Shown piece after piece: positions 36,352-45,082 of a stretch of DNA of 64,000 nt. Numbering within the stretch: the first letter of the stretch is position 1; every line of letters begins with the position of its first letter. Position numbers and translations under genes: made by a program. A model generated the notes under the pieces. That model was not told the DNA's origin. It did no database searches and saw only the letters and a list, made by a program, of their open reading frames with translations. The DNA lies in the NCBI GenBank assembly GCA_000824805.1, contig CCNA01000014.1:1-64000 (forward strand), given 5' to 3'. This DNA comes from Mesorhizobium sp. SOD10. Its GTDB lineage: Bacteria; Pseudomonadota; Alphaproteobacteria; Rhizobiales; Rhizobiaceae.

Positions 36352-37464
36352 ATGTCGCTGCGCCTCGCCACCTTCAATGTCGAGAACCTGATGAACAGGT
36401 TCGATTTCTCCGGCTATCGCAACCAGCTCAATGAAGACCGCACGCTGGCGCTGTTCGACATCCAGACCGAGGCCGAATACCGGATCCTCGAACAGGCCCG
36501 CACGATCGCCCAGTCCGACGACACCCGCCAGTTGACGGCGCTCGCCATCGCGGCCACCCGCGCCGACATCATCTGCATGCAGGAAGTCGACAATATCGAA
36601 GCATTGAAGGCGTTCGAATATGGCTACCTGTTCAAGATGGTCGGGCAGGGCTATCGGCAGAAATACACCGCCGCCGGCAACGACACGCGCGGCATCGATG
36701 TGGCGGTGATGATGCGCAACGAGACCGCGCAAGGGCAGCCGATCGAATTCGTGCGCATGACCAGCCACGCCTATGTCACCTTCGAGGAGTTCGGGCTGTT
36801 CACACCGGAACTCGCCACGCTCGGCCATCTCGCCAATGAACGTATCTTTCGCCGCGATTGCCTGGAGATCGACCTGAGGGTCGGCGGCGCGCCGCTGACG
36901 CTTTATCTCGTGCATTTCAAATCGATGGGTCCGCCGCGCAACGGGCTGGACGGCCGCGAGGCGTCGATGCCGCTGCGCATCGCCGAGGCGCAGGCGGTGC
37001 GCCGCATCATCGAGGAGCGTTTCGGCAAGGATCACGCCGCCGACAAGCGCTGGGCGATCTGCGGCGACCTGAACGACTACCGGCAGCGCGTGAAGATCGA
37101 TGGCGACTCCATTGACGGCTATCGTTTCGAGGTGGTCGACGAAGCGCGATCCTCGATCGATGTGCTTACCGCAGGCGGCTTTTGCGAGAATGTCGTCGAG
37201 CGGCGGCCGGAGATGGATCGCTGGACTTTTTATCATACGCGCGGCCCGGAGGAACGGCATCTGTGCCAGCTCGATTACATCCTGCTGTCGAAGGCGCTGG
37301 CCGCGAAGAATGCCACCGCCGTTCCCGATATCGTCCGCAACGGCCAGCCCTGGCGCACCATCTTTCCGCCCGGACAGGAGGTCGAGCGTTTTCCGCGCGC
37401 CGGCTGGGACCGGCCGAAAGCGTCGGACCACTGCCCGGTGGTGATCGCACTGGACATGGCGTGA
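36352..37464 (+). CDS. endonuclease/exonuclease/phosphatase family protein
   Basis: A 370-residue EEP-fold hydrolase. Catalytic motifs appear in order: LATFNVENLM, MQEVDN with the metal-binding Glu, CGDLNDY with Asp/Asn, and SDHCPVV with the terminal His. There is no signal peptide. The substrate could be nucleic acid, a nucleotide or another phosphoester. The stop overlaps the NUDIX start by 4 bases (GTGA), so the two hydrolases are made together. Confidence 0.87.
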   Translation: MSLRLATFNVENLMNRFDFSGYRNQLNEDRTLALFDIQTEAEYRILEQARTIAQSDDTRQLTALAIAATRADIICMQEVDNIEALKAFEYGYLFKMVGQGYRQKYTAAGNDTRGIDVAVMMRNETAQGQPIEFVRMTSHAYVTFEEFGLFTPELATLGHLANERIFRRDCLEIDLRVGGAPLTLYLVHFKSMGPPRNGLDGREASMPLRIAEAQAVRRIIEERFGKDHAADKRWAICGDLNDYRQRVKIDGDSIDGYRFEVVDEARSSIDVLTAGGFCENVVERRPEMDRWTFYHTRGPEERHLCQLDYILLSKALAAKNATAVPDIVRNGQPWRTIFPPGQEVERFPRAGWDRPKASDHCPVVIALDMA

Positions 37465-38186
37465 CCCTCTTGAGCTTCGATCTGCCCCGCGACGTCATCC
37501 TGCCGGTCGATGCGGTCGACGTCCGCCTCGACCCCGGCCCGCATCCCTTCGCACAGAGCCATGCGGCGGCCATCTCCGAGAATTGGCGGCAGGAAACAGC
37601 GGCCAATCCGGCATTGTTCGACGGCACCGTGGTGCTGCTTTCCGAGCTTGCCTACCGGGACGGCCGCCTCGTCGGGCGCTGCCATGCGGTGAACTATTCG
37701 ACCTTCCTGCTGTGGCGCAAGCGACGCGAGAATTCCGGCGCCGAGCATGCTTATGCGCATGCCGTGCTGGTTGCCGGCGACAATGCGCTGGTGGCGATAC
37801 GCATGGGACCGCACACGGTCAATGCCGGCCGCGTCTATTTCGCCGCCGGCTCGTTCGAGCCGATCGATTTCCGCGACGGGCTGGTCGATGTCGACTTCAA
37901 CATGATCCGCGAGGTGGGGGAGGAGACCGGGCTCGATCTTTCGGCGGCCGAACGCGGACTGCGCTATCACGCGCTGTCGACGGCGAGCGGCACCGTGATC
38001 TTCCGCCGCTACCGTGTGGCCGAATCCGCCGACGAACTGGCGCGGCGCATCAGCGCCTTCGTCGCGGCCGAGACCGATCCGGAAATCGAAGGGCCGGTCG
38101 TCATCCGTAGCGCCGGCGATCTGCCGGATGGCTTGATGCCTCACATGAAGCCGCTGATCGAGTGGCATTTCGGCGGCGATCGTTAG
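37461..38186 (+). CDS. NUDIX hydrolase
   Basis: A 241-residue protein with the NUDIX box reading G(x5)E...REVGEETGLDL at about residues 133-158, in which the core REVGEETGL is intact. An N-terminal region of about 90 residues precedes the domain. It would cleave a nucleoside diphosphate linked to another group, with the exact substrate unknown. The start is GTG 37461, overlapping the upstream stop. Confidence 0.85.
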   Translation: MTLLSFDLPRDVILPVDAVDVRLDPGPHPFAQSHAAAISENWRQETAANPALFDGTVVLLSELAYRDGRLVGRCHAVNYSTFLLWRKRRENSGAEHAYAHAVLVAGDNALVAIRMGPHTVNAGRVYFAAGSFEPIDFRDGLVDVDFNMIREVGEETGLDLSAAERGLRYHALSTASGTVIFRRYRVAESADELARRISAFVAAETDPEIEGPVVIRSAGDLPDGLMPHMKPLIEWHFGGDR

Positions 38187-38252
38187 CATCACCCACCCGC
38201 TTCTTTCAGCGCTGTGCCACCGGAGGAGTGGAGCACAGGCCGGAACCTCCGG

Positions 38253-39470
38253 CTATTCGTGTCGCAGCGCGTCGATCGGATCGAGGCGGGCGCCGCGCAG
38301 CGCCGGGAAGAAGCCGAACACCGTGCCGATCAGCGCCGAGAAGCCGACGGCGAGCAGGACGACGGCGGGGCTTGGCGCGAAGGGTATCGTCAGCGCCATC
38401 GAAGCCATGCCTGCCAGCGACAGGCCGATCAGGATGCCGATGATGCCGCCAAAGAGCGACAGCACCGTCGCCTCGACCAGGAACTGGATGAGGATGTGCT
38501 TTTCATGCGCGCCGATCGCCAGCCTGATGCCGATTTCGCGCGTGCGCTCGGTGACGGACACGAGCATGATGTTCATGATGCCGATGCCGCCGACCAGAAG
38601 ACTGACGCCGGCGACGGCGCCGAGCATGCCGGTCATTGTGGTTGTGGCGCTGGTCATCGCGTCGGCGATCTGGGTCATGTCGCGGATGGCGAAATCGGAA
38701 TCGCGGTCCGGCGTGATGCGGCGCGTGTCGCGCAAAATGTCCTCGACGCGCGGCTGCAGCTCGGTGGTCGGGGTGCGGTCGTCGGCGGCGATATAGATGT
38801 TGTCGATGTCGCGGTTGCCGGCGATGCGGCGCTGATAGGCGTGCAGCGGCATCAGCACGACATTGTCCTGGTCCTGGCCGAAGCCGGTATAGCCCTTGGG
38901 CTCGAGCAGACCGATGATCTTGCAGGAGGTGCGGTTGACGCGGATGATCTCGCCTTCCGGATCGCCGGCGCCGAAGAACTGCTGGCGCACGGTTTCGCCG
39001 ATCAGGCACACACCTGCGCCGGCGCGCGTTTCGGAGTCGCTGAACGGACGGCCCGTGACCAGCTTCCAATCGCGGGCGTCGAGATAGGCGCTGTCGGTGC
39101 CGGTCACGCCGGAGGTGAGGCTTTCGGTGCCGAAGATGACGCGGGCCTGCTTTTGCGACGCCGGCGAAATTGCGCGCGCACCGCTGAGATGCGCAACGAG
39201 CGCGGCGACGTCCTTTTCGGCCAGCGGCCGCACTGCCTGGTCGAGCCCTCCCGGTCCGCCAGGGCCGGCAGGACGGCCGGCGCGAACGACGAGCAGGTTG
39301 CTGCCGAGCTTTGAGATATCGGCCTTGACCTTCTCCGTGGTGCCGGAACCGATGGTGAGCATGGCTATGACGGCCGCGACGCCGATGACGATGCCGAGCA
39401 ATGTCAGGAAGGAGCGCAATACGTTGCGGCGGATCGAACGCAGCGAGAGGCGGACGGTCTCCCAGATCAT
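38253..39470 (-). CDS. MacB-like ABC transporter permease
   Basis: A 405-residue FtsX-type permease. TM1 is at about residues 20-42 (SFLTLLGIVIGVAAVIAML), a large periplasmic domain spans to about 280, and three helices follow, including VAGVSLLVGGIGIMNIMLVSVTERTREIGIR, the MacB signature. The ATPase is separate rather than fused. It overlaps the ATPase gene by ATGA. With the adaptor upstream this forms a tripartite-type exporter for peptides, siderophores or drugs, but no outer-membrane channel is adjacent. Confidence 0.92.
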   Translation of the reverse strand: MIWETVRLSLRSIRRNVLRSFLTLLGIVIGVAAVIAMLTIGSGTTEKVKADISKLGSNLLVVRAGRPAGPGGPGGLDQAVRPLAEKDVAALVAHLSGARAISPASQKQARVIFGTESLTSGVTGTDSAYLDARDWKLVTGRPFSDSETRAGAGVCLIGETVRQQFFGAGDPEGEIIRVNRTSCKIIGLLEPKGYTGFGQDQDNVVLMPLHAYQRRIAGNRDIDNIYIAADDRTPTTELQPRVEDILRDTRRITPDRDSDFAIRDMTQIADAMTSATTTMTGMLGAVAGVSLLVGGIGIMNIMLVSVTERTREIGIRLAIGAHEKHILIQFLVEATVLSLFGGIIGILIGLSLAGMASMALTIPFAPSPAVVLLAVGFSALIGTVFGFFPALRGARLDPIDALRHE

Positions 39471-40108
39471 GCCGCTTCCTCCGATTTCAACCTATCGGAG
39501 GCGACATGGCCGTCGAGGAAGCGGATGGTGCGGCCGGCATAGTCCGCGACGTCGGCCTCATGGGTCACCATGACGATGGAAAGGCCGAGTTCGGCGTTGA
39601 GCCTGGTCAGCAGTTCCATGATCTCGTGCGTGCGCGCGGTGTCGAGATTGCCTGTCGGCTCGTCGGCGACGAGCAGCGTCGGCCTGGTGACGATGGCGCG
39701 GGCGATCGCCACGCGCTGCTGCTGGCCGCCCGAAAGCTCGGCCGGGGTGTGGTGCTCGCGCCCGACAAGCCCGACTTCCGCCAGCGCCTGCATGGCGAGA
39801 TCGCGGCGTTGGCGCGCGGCGACGCCGCGATAGATCAGCGGCAGCTCGACATTTTCCGCCGCCGTGGTGCGCGGCAGAAGATTGTAGCCTTGGAAGACGA
39901 AGCCGACATAGAGGTTGCGCAAAAGCGCGCGGCGGTTGCGGTCGAGGCGGCCCGCATCGACACCCATGAAGGAATAGGTCCCGGCCGTCGGCGTATCGAG
40001 GCAGCCGATGATGTTCATCGCCGTCGACTTGCCGGATCCCGAGGGGCCCATGATGGCGACGAACTCGCCGCGCCGAATGGCGAGATCGACGCCGACCAGC
40101 GCGTGCAC
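39467..40108 (-). CDS. MacB-like ABC transporter ATP-binding protein
   Basis: From GTG 40108 it gives 213 residues with Walker [10 protein letters not shown], signature [15 protein letters not shown], Walker [13 protein letters not shown] and the H-loop MVTHE. That start would omit the first strand and the A-loop tyrosine, which are encoded in frame just upstream (LITFDKVWKSYGEG, 40109-40159). No ATG, GTG or TTG precedes them. ATT at 40174, five bases after the adaptor stop, is a possible rare start, giving about 235 residues. The true gene therefore probably begins near 40174. Confidence 0.88.
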   Translation of the reverse strand: MHALVGVDLAIRRGEFVAIMGPSGSGKSTAMNIIGCLDTPTAGTYSFMGVDAGRLDRNRRALLRNLYVGFVFQGYNLLPRTTAAENVELPLIYRGVAARQRRDLAMQALAEVGLVGREHHTPAELSGGQQQRVAIARAIVTRPTLLVADEPTGNLDTARTHEIMELLTRLNAELGLSIVMVTHEADVADYAGRTIRFLDGHVASDRLKSEEAA

Positions 40109-40178
40109 GCGGGCCTCGCCCTCGCCATAGCTTTTCCAGACCTTATCGAAGGTGATGAGCCGGGAAGCCGAAATGTCG

Positions 40179-41465
40179 TCAGCTCCGCTGCTGCGCGCCG
40201 GTGATGACCGCAGCGCCCTCGTCGAGGCCGGACGTGATCTCGGTCAGCTCGCCGTCGGTCGAGCCGATCCTGACGTTGACCGGATGCGGGCGTCCGTTCT
40301 CCAGCACATAGAGCGTGCGCGAGCCGTCGGTCGGCGCCTTCGTCACCTCGCGCTGCCGGTTAGGGCGGCCCATGCGGCCGGTGAAAAGGTCGCTGAAGCT
40401 CCAGCCGCGCGCCTGCTGCTGCATCGGACGATAGCGGAAGGCCGTCGAGGGAACGGTGAGCACGCCCTTGGCCTGTCGCGTCACGACCGAAACCGTGGCC
40501 GTCATGCCGGGCCGCAAGAGAATCTCGCCATTGTCCACTTCGAGGCGCGCATTGTAGGTGACGACGCCGTCGGTGGTGACCGAGGCGTAGGAGATGTCGC
40601 GGATCTCGGCGTCGAAGGGCCGGTCCGGGAAAGCGTCGACGGTGAAGCGGGCGTGCTGGCCGGGCTTGACCTGGCCGATATCGGCCTCGTCGACCGCGGC
40701 CTGCAATTCCATGTTCCTCAGGTCGGCGGCGATGACGAAGAGCACCGGTGCCTGCAATGAGGACGCGACGGTCTGGCCGGGATCGACCGAGCGCGTCAGC
40801 ACGATGCCGTCGATCGGCGCATAGATGGTGCTTTTCGCGAGATCGGTCTGCTGCGCCTTGAGATCAGCCTGGGCGATGGCGAGATTGGCTTCGGCGCTGT
40901 CGAGAGCGGCCTTCGAGCGATCGCGCGTCGCGGTCGCCGCTTCGAGCGACTGGTCCGTCGCCATGCCGCGCTTGGTCAGCGCGCTGGCGCGCGCAACCGC
41001 GTTCTCGTTCTCCTGCAACGTCACCTTGGCGTCCTCGACGCTTGCTGCCGCCGCCTTGGCCGAGGCGATGGCGCGCTCGATCTGGACCTCCAGCTTGGCG
41101 GTGTCGAGCGTCGCCAGCACGTCGCCCTTCTTGACCTGCTGGTTTTCTTTGACCGTGACCGAGCGGACGATGCCGGAAAGCTCGCTGGAGATATCGACCT
41201 GGGTCAGCGGCTGCAGCGTGCCGGTGGCCGATACCTCGACCGTGAGGTCGGCGATCGCCGCCGGCACGGTGGTATACTCGATCCTGGGTGGCGCCGTCGC
41301 ATACCATTGGTAAACGCCTACGCCAGCCGCGGCGATGGCGATCGCCAGCAGGCCGTAGACCCAGAAGCGGCGGCGCTTGCGGCTTACACCCTTGCGGTCG
41401 AGCCCAAGCGCTGCCTCAATGGAAGTATCGGATTCCGCATTTGGCGGATTGACAAGCTGGTCCAC
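40179..41465 (-). CDS. MacA-like efflux adaptor (HlyD family)
   Basis: A 428-residue membrane-fusion protein. The cytoplasmic N-terminus is about 30 residues, a single helix (FWVYGLLAIAIAAAGVGVY) follows, then the lipoyl halves (VSATGTLQPLTQVDISSELSGIV and STIYAPIDGIVLTRSVDPGQTV), a coiled-coil hairpin at about 110-185 and beta-barrel domains. It heads the adaptor-ATPase-permease operon. Its stop is a few bases before the ATPase coding region. Confidence 0.9.
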   Translation of the reverse strand: MDQLVNPPNAESDTSIEAALGLDRKGVSRKRRRFWVYGLLAIAIAAAGVGVYQWYATAPPRIEYTTVPAAIADLTVEVSATGTLQPLTQVDISSELSGIVRSVTVKENQQVKKGDVLATLDTAKLEVQIERAIASAKAAAASVEDAKVTLQENENAVARASALTKRGMATDQSLEAATATRDRSKAALDSAEANLAIAQADLKAQQTDLAKSTIYAPIDGIVLTRSVDPGQTVASSLQAPVLFVIAADLRNMELQAAVDEADIGQVKPGQHARFTVDAFPDRPFDAEIRDISYASVTTDGVVTYNARLEVDNGEILLRPGMTATVSVVTRQAKGVLTVPSTAFRYRPMQQQARGWSFSDLFTGRMGRPNRQREVTKAPTDGSRTLYVLENGRPHPVNVRIGSTDGELTEITSGLDEGAAVITGAQQRS

Positions 41466-41597
41466 GCCGGACCCCTATGCTGAAAATCGATGTCCCTATC
41501 CATGCACAGATCAGGCCTTAAGGTTCGAATTTCAAATTAAATTTCCCTCATGTTGGGATTGAGGCAGAAATTCGGGGTGAGGCGAAAGGTTTTCTCA

Positions 41598-42500
41598 ATG
41601 GCGCGCAATTACTTGCTCTACGATGTGTTTACCACCGAAAGGCTGGCCGGAAATCCGCTTGCGGTGGTGCTGGACAGCGATGGGCTCGACACTGCCGGCA
41701 TGCAGGCGATCGCCCGCGAGTTCAATCTTTCCGAGACGGTGTTCGTGCTGCCTCCGGACAATCCAAAGCATCGCAACCGCATCCGCATCTTCACGCCCGA
41801 CTATGAAATGCCTTTCGCAGGGCATCCGACTGTCGGCTCGGCGATTGCGCTGACCGAACTCGCCGGGGAGGCCGCCGGCATTTTCGTGCTGGAGGAGAAC
41901 ATCGGGCCGGTGCGTTGCGCGGTAAGCAAGCATGACGGCTCGACATTCGCCGAGTTCGACCTGGCGAAATTGCCGGAACCGTTGGAGCTGAAGACCGATC
42001 CTGAGGCGATCGGCGCGGCGCTCGGCCTTGGCCCGCACGAGATCGGCTTCGAGAACCACCGCGTTGCCTTCTGGTCGGCCGGCGTGCCTTATGTGACGAT
42101 TCCCGTTGCCGGGTTGGAGGAGGCGGCCAAGATCAGGCTCGACAATCAGGCGTGGTCGGAATTGGCGCCTCGCAAGAGCGAATGGGCCTTCGCCAGCCCA
42201 TATGTCTATTGCCGCGAGACGGTGCATCACGACAGCGCCTTCCATGTGCGCATGATCGTGCCCGGCACCCCGTCCTACGAGGATCCGGCGACCGGTTCGG
42301 CCGCGGCCGCCTTTGCCGGCGCCATCATGCATTTCGACGCCCCGATCGACGGTATCTCGCAGCTCTGGATAGAGCAGGGGCTGGAAATGGGCCGGCCCTC
42401 GCGCATTCGCTTGGAGCTCAATGTCGATGGCGGAAAACTCGCCTCCGCGCGCATCGGCGGCCATGCGATCAAGATGGCGGAAGGCAGGCTGTTTGTCTGA
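41598..42500 (+). CDS. PhzF family protein (isomerase/epimerase-like)
   Basis: A 300-residue two-domain protein with PhzF hallmarks: VFTTERLAGNPLAVV, NLSETVFV with the catalytic Glu, PFAGHPTVGSAIAL, and EDPATGSAAAAFAGAI with the phosphate-loop-like glycine turn. Most members are uncharacterised isomerases. No phenazine genes are nearby, so a phenazine role is not implied. ATG 41598 matches the family's usual N-terminus. Confidence 0.88.
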   Translation: MARNYLLYDVFTTERLAGNPLAVVLDSDGLDTAGMQAIAREFNLSETVFVLPPDNPKHRNRIRIFTPDYEMPFAGHPTVGSAIALTELAGEAAGIFVLEENIGPVRCAVSKHDGSTFAEFDLAKLPEPLELKTDPEAIGAALGLGPHEIGFENHRVAFWSAGVPYVTIPVAGLEEAAKIRLDNQAWSELAPRKSEWAFASPYVYCRETVHHDSAFHVRMIVPGTPSYEDPATGSAAAAFAGAIMHFDAPIDGISQLWIEQGLEMGRPSRIRLELNVDGGKLASARIGGHAIKMAEGRLFV

Positions 42501-42566
42501 TGCCTGCGGGCTTTTTTAGGCAGGCATGATCTTTTCCGAAAACCGGAATCCACTTTTCGGGATCAT
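42500..42566. repeat. two palindromes after phzF
   Basis: First, ATGCCTGC (42500-42507) / GCAGGCAT (42520-42527) with a T-rich loop, which may end the phzF transcript. Second, ATGATC...CCGAAAA / TTTTCGG...GATCAT (42526-42566), a pattern I recognise from dispersed intergenic repeats of rhizobia. Both lie between phzF and the tRNA. Confidence 0.5.
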
Positions 42567-42660
42567 CCATGTCGATTTGTCGGGAAATGATCCGGCAGGG
42601 CTAGACATCACCGAAAGCGGCGGCTATATGCGCCGCCGACGCTGGTTTTCCCGGCGGTGT

Positions 42661-42736
<76 letters not shown>

Positions 42737-42778
42737 AATCTTCTTATGAAAACAACGAAGTACGCCGCCACGCGGCGC

Positions 42779-43171
42779 CTACGGCGCTGTTTTGCTGAGG
42801 CTCGCCTTGAACTTGACCTTCATGGTGATCTGACCGCTCACCGTGAGCTGCGATCCACCATAACCGCCGATGTTGCGGTCCCTGGCGTTGAGATTGGTGC
42901 TCATGCCGGCAATCTCGCATGTATCGGCGACGGTCTCGAGCACCAAGGCGCAGCTGCCCGCCGCGACCTTGTAGAAGGAACGCAGCGCGACCTGCTGCTG
43001 CACGGCAGCATCGTCGTCATCCTTGACCGGAAAGGTCATTGAGATCGATGATTGTATCCTGGCCGATCCGTCTTCGCCGGGACGAAGCGGGCGGACATAT
43101 TGATCCTGAGACAAAGTCGGCGAAGTCGCGGCAACAAGAATCGCAGCGGATATTAGATATTTCAAATACAT
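42779..43171 (-). CDS. hypothetical secreted protein
   Basis: A 130-residue protein from ATG 43171 (GGGAGA about 8 bases upstream), starting MYLKYLISAAILVAATSPTLSQ, a clear signal peptide cleaved near residue 22. The mature part has two cysteines (GSCALVLETVADTCEIAG) that may form a disulfide, and a beta-rich end (SQLTVSGQITMKVKFKA). I recognise no family. It lies between the tRNA and the cob operon's end. Confidence 0.65.
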   Translation of the reverse strand: MYLKYLISAAILVAATSPTLSQDQYVRPLRPGEDGSARIQSSISMTFPVKDDDDAAVQQQVALRSFYKVAAGSCALVLETVADTCEIAGMSTNLNARDRNIGGYGGSQLTVSGQITMKVKFKASLSKTAP

Positions 43172-43264
43172 CGATCGATCTCCCATGAAACTTCTACGTC
43201 TCATGGAATAACCGAGATGACGTTATATCGATGTTTCAACAGTGTTGAAATTTCGACTGATTCT

Positions 43265-44290
43265 TTATTTTTCCGAAACGCCGGCTTCGGCGAAGCTAGC
43301 CATCCTGGCATGGCATTCCAGCGCCGAGCGGACGATGTTGACGGCAAGGCAAGCGCCGGAGCCTTCGCCCAGCCGCATGCCGAGGTCGAGCAGCGGCGGC
43401 AGACCAAGCGCCTCGAGCAGGCGGCGGTGGCCGGCTTCGGCCGAGACATGAGCGGCGATTGTGTGAGCGAGGCCGGTCGGGTGAAGCCTCGCAAGAGGTG
43501 CTGCGGCGGCGGTGCAGACGAAGCCGTCGAGCAGCACCGGCACGTTGTTCTTGCGCGCGGCAAGCGTCGCCCCGAGGATGGCGGCCAGCTCACGTCCGCC
43601 AAGCGCGGCCGCTATCTTCAGCGGGTCGGAAAGCGAATCGGCATGGCGCTTGAGGCCTGCCTCGATGGCCACAACCTTGCGCTGCAGCCCTGCATCGTCG
43701 ACGCCGGTGCCGCGCCCGGTCCATTTTTCCGCGCCGCCGCCGAAGAGGGCGGTGGAGATCGCGGCCGCCGGCGTCGTGTTGCCGATGCCCATCTCACCGA
43801 AGCAGACAAGGTCGAGGTCGTTGGTCACGGCATCGTAGCCGGCCGAGACGGCGGTAAGGAATGCCTGCTCGTCCATCGCCGGCACCTGAGTGAAATCGCC
43901 GGTCGGACGGTCGAGGTCGAGCGGGATGACGTCCAGCTTTGCGCCGGCAATGCGGGCAAGCTGGTTGATGGCAGCACCCCCGCCGGCGAAGTTCGCCACC
44001 ATCTGTACGGTGACTTCCGACGGATAGGCCGAGACGCCCTGCGCGGTGACGCCGTGATTGCCGGCGAAGACGAAGACTTTCACCGTATCGAGCTTCGGCA
44101 TGTCGCGACCCTGCCACCGGCCCAGCCAGGCGGCTATCGTTTCCAGTCGACCAAGGCTGCCCGGCGGCTTGGTGAGCGTGTTCTGACGCTCGGCGACAGC
44201 AGCTGCTGCGGTATCGCTGCCGGCGGGGAGATCTAGGCAGGCCGCACGCAGTTCATCGAGGGATTTGAAGCGTGTTGATTGGGGGGACAT
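43265..44290 (-). CDS. cobT: nicotinate-nucleotide:dimethylbenzimidazole phosphoribosyltransferase
   Basis: A 341-residue enzyme (CobU in Pseudomonas denitrificans naming) that makes alpha-ribazole phosphate, the lower ligand of cobalamin. Family motifs are RQNTLTKPPGSLGRLE at the start, FAGNHGVTAQGVSAYPSEVT, GEMGIGNTT and GMRLGEGSGA, whose Glu (about residue 309) is the catalytic base. It is the last gene of the minus-strand cob run, 24 bases after cobS. Confidence 0.95.
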   Translation of the reverse strand: MSPQSTRFKSLDELRAACLDLPAGSDTAAAAVAERQNTLTKPPGSLGRLETIAAWLGRWQGRDMPKLDTVKVFVFAGNHGVTAQGVSAYPSEVTVQMVANFAGGGAAINQLARIAGAKLDVIPLDLDRPTGDFTQVPAMDEQAFLTAVSAGYDAVTNDLDLVCFGEMGIGNTTPAAAISTALFGGGAEKWTGRGTGVDDAGLQRKVVAIEAGLKRHADSLSDPLKIAAALGGRELAAILGATLAARKNNVPVLLDGFVCTAAAAPLARLHPTGLAHTIAAHVSAEAGHRRLLEALGLPPLLDLGMRLGEGSGACLAVNIVRSALECHARMASFAEAGVSEK

Positions 44291-44314
44291 GGGGGCAAGG
44301 TCTCCGAAAGAGAA

Positions 44315-45082
44315 TTAGGAAAGGCAAATGGAAGCGACGAGAAGAACGGCGATCTCGCCAAGCTGCTGCAGCGCGCCGATCGTGTCGCCGGTCTGGCCGC
44401 CAATCTGGCTGAGGCAAAGCGCGCGCAAGGCCATGAAGACCAGGCCGAGCAGGATCGCCGCCGCTATGGCGCCGCCAAGGCCGAGCGCCAGCAGCGCCAC
44501 GGCACCAAGCGCAGCGCCGATGATGGCGGTCTCGGAGGTGACGGTGCCGGCGTTGGCCGACAGGCCATCGCTGCGGGCCGGCGGCAGAAGTTGCATGAAA
44601 GCGCCGAACAGGCCGCGCGAGCCGGCATGCGCGGCGAGCAGCGCCAGGAACACATGGCCGGGACCGGCGAGTTCGGACAGCGCGCTCCAGCGGATGAGCA
44701 GCGACAGCCCAAGCGCCGCCGCGCCATAGGCGCCGATGCGGCTGTCGCGCATGATCTCCAGTTTCAAGTCGCGCGTCCTGCCGCCCCAAAAGCCATCGGC
44801 GATGTCGGAAAGCCCGTCCTCATGCAGACAGCCGGTGGCGAGCATCGTCGCGGCGAGCGTGAGCGCCGCGGCCGGTGCGGCGGCGAGGCCGAAGACGGCG
44901 GCAATCGCATAGACCAGCGCGCCGATGATAGCCACCGCGAGGCCGGCGAAGGGCGCCGCCCAGATCGCATCCGCCAGGCTGCGGCCGCCGAAATCGCTCG
45001 AGGGTAATCTCAGCCGGGTGAAGAAGACGAGGCTGAGGCCGATATCATCAAGCACTTGCTTGGGCGCGGAAGGGCCGCTCAT
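44315..45082 (-). CDS. cobS: adenosylcobinamide-GDP ribazoletransferase (cobalamin synthase)
   Basis: A 255-residue integral membrane enzyme (CobV in P. denitrificans naming) that joins adenosylcobinamide-GDP and alpha-ribazole in the last assembly step. It has about six hydrophobic helices. The signature HEDGLSDIADGFWGG is at about residues 107-121. It overlaps cobB by 4 nt and precedes cobT, so the two nucleotide-loop enzymes are coupled. Confidence 0.93.
   Translation of the reverse strand: MSGPSAPKQVLDDIGLSLVFFTRLRLPSSDFGGRSLADAIWAAPFAGLAVAIIGALVYAIAAVFGLAAAPAAALTLAATMLATGCLHEDGLSDIADGFWGGRTRDLKLEIMRDSRIGAYGAAALGLSLLIRWSALSELAGPGHVFLALLAAHAGSRGLFGAFMQLLPPARSDGLSANAGTVTSETAIIGAALGAVALLALGLGGAIAAAILLGLVFMALRALCLSQIGGQTGDTIGALQQLGEIAVLLVASICLS

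Noticed and set aside
41598..42500. Phenazine biosynthesis gene
   Set aside because: PhzF-fold proteins are widespread and no other phz gene is present.
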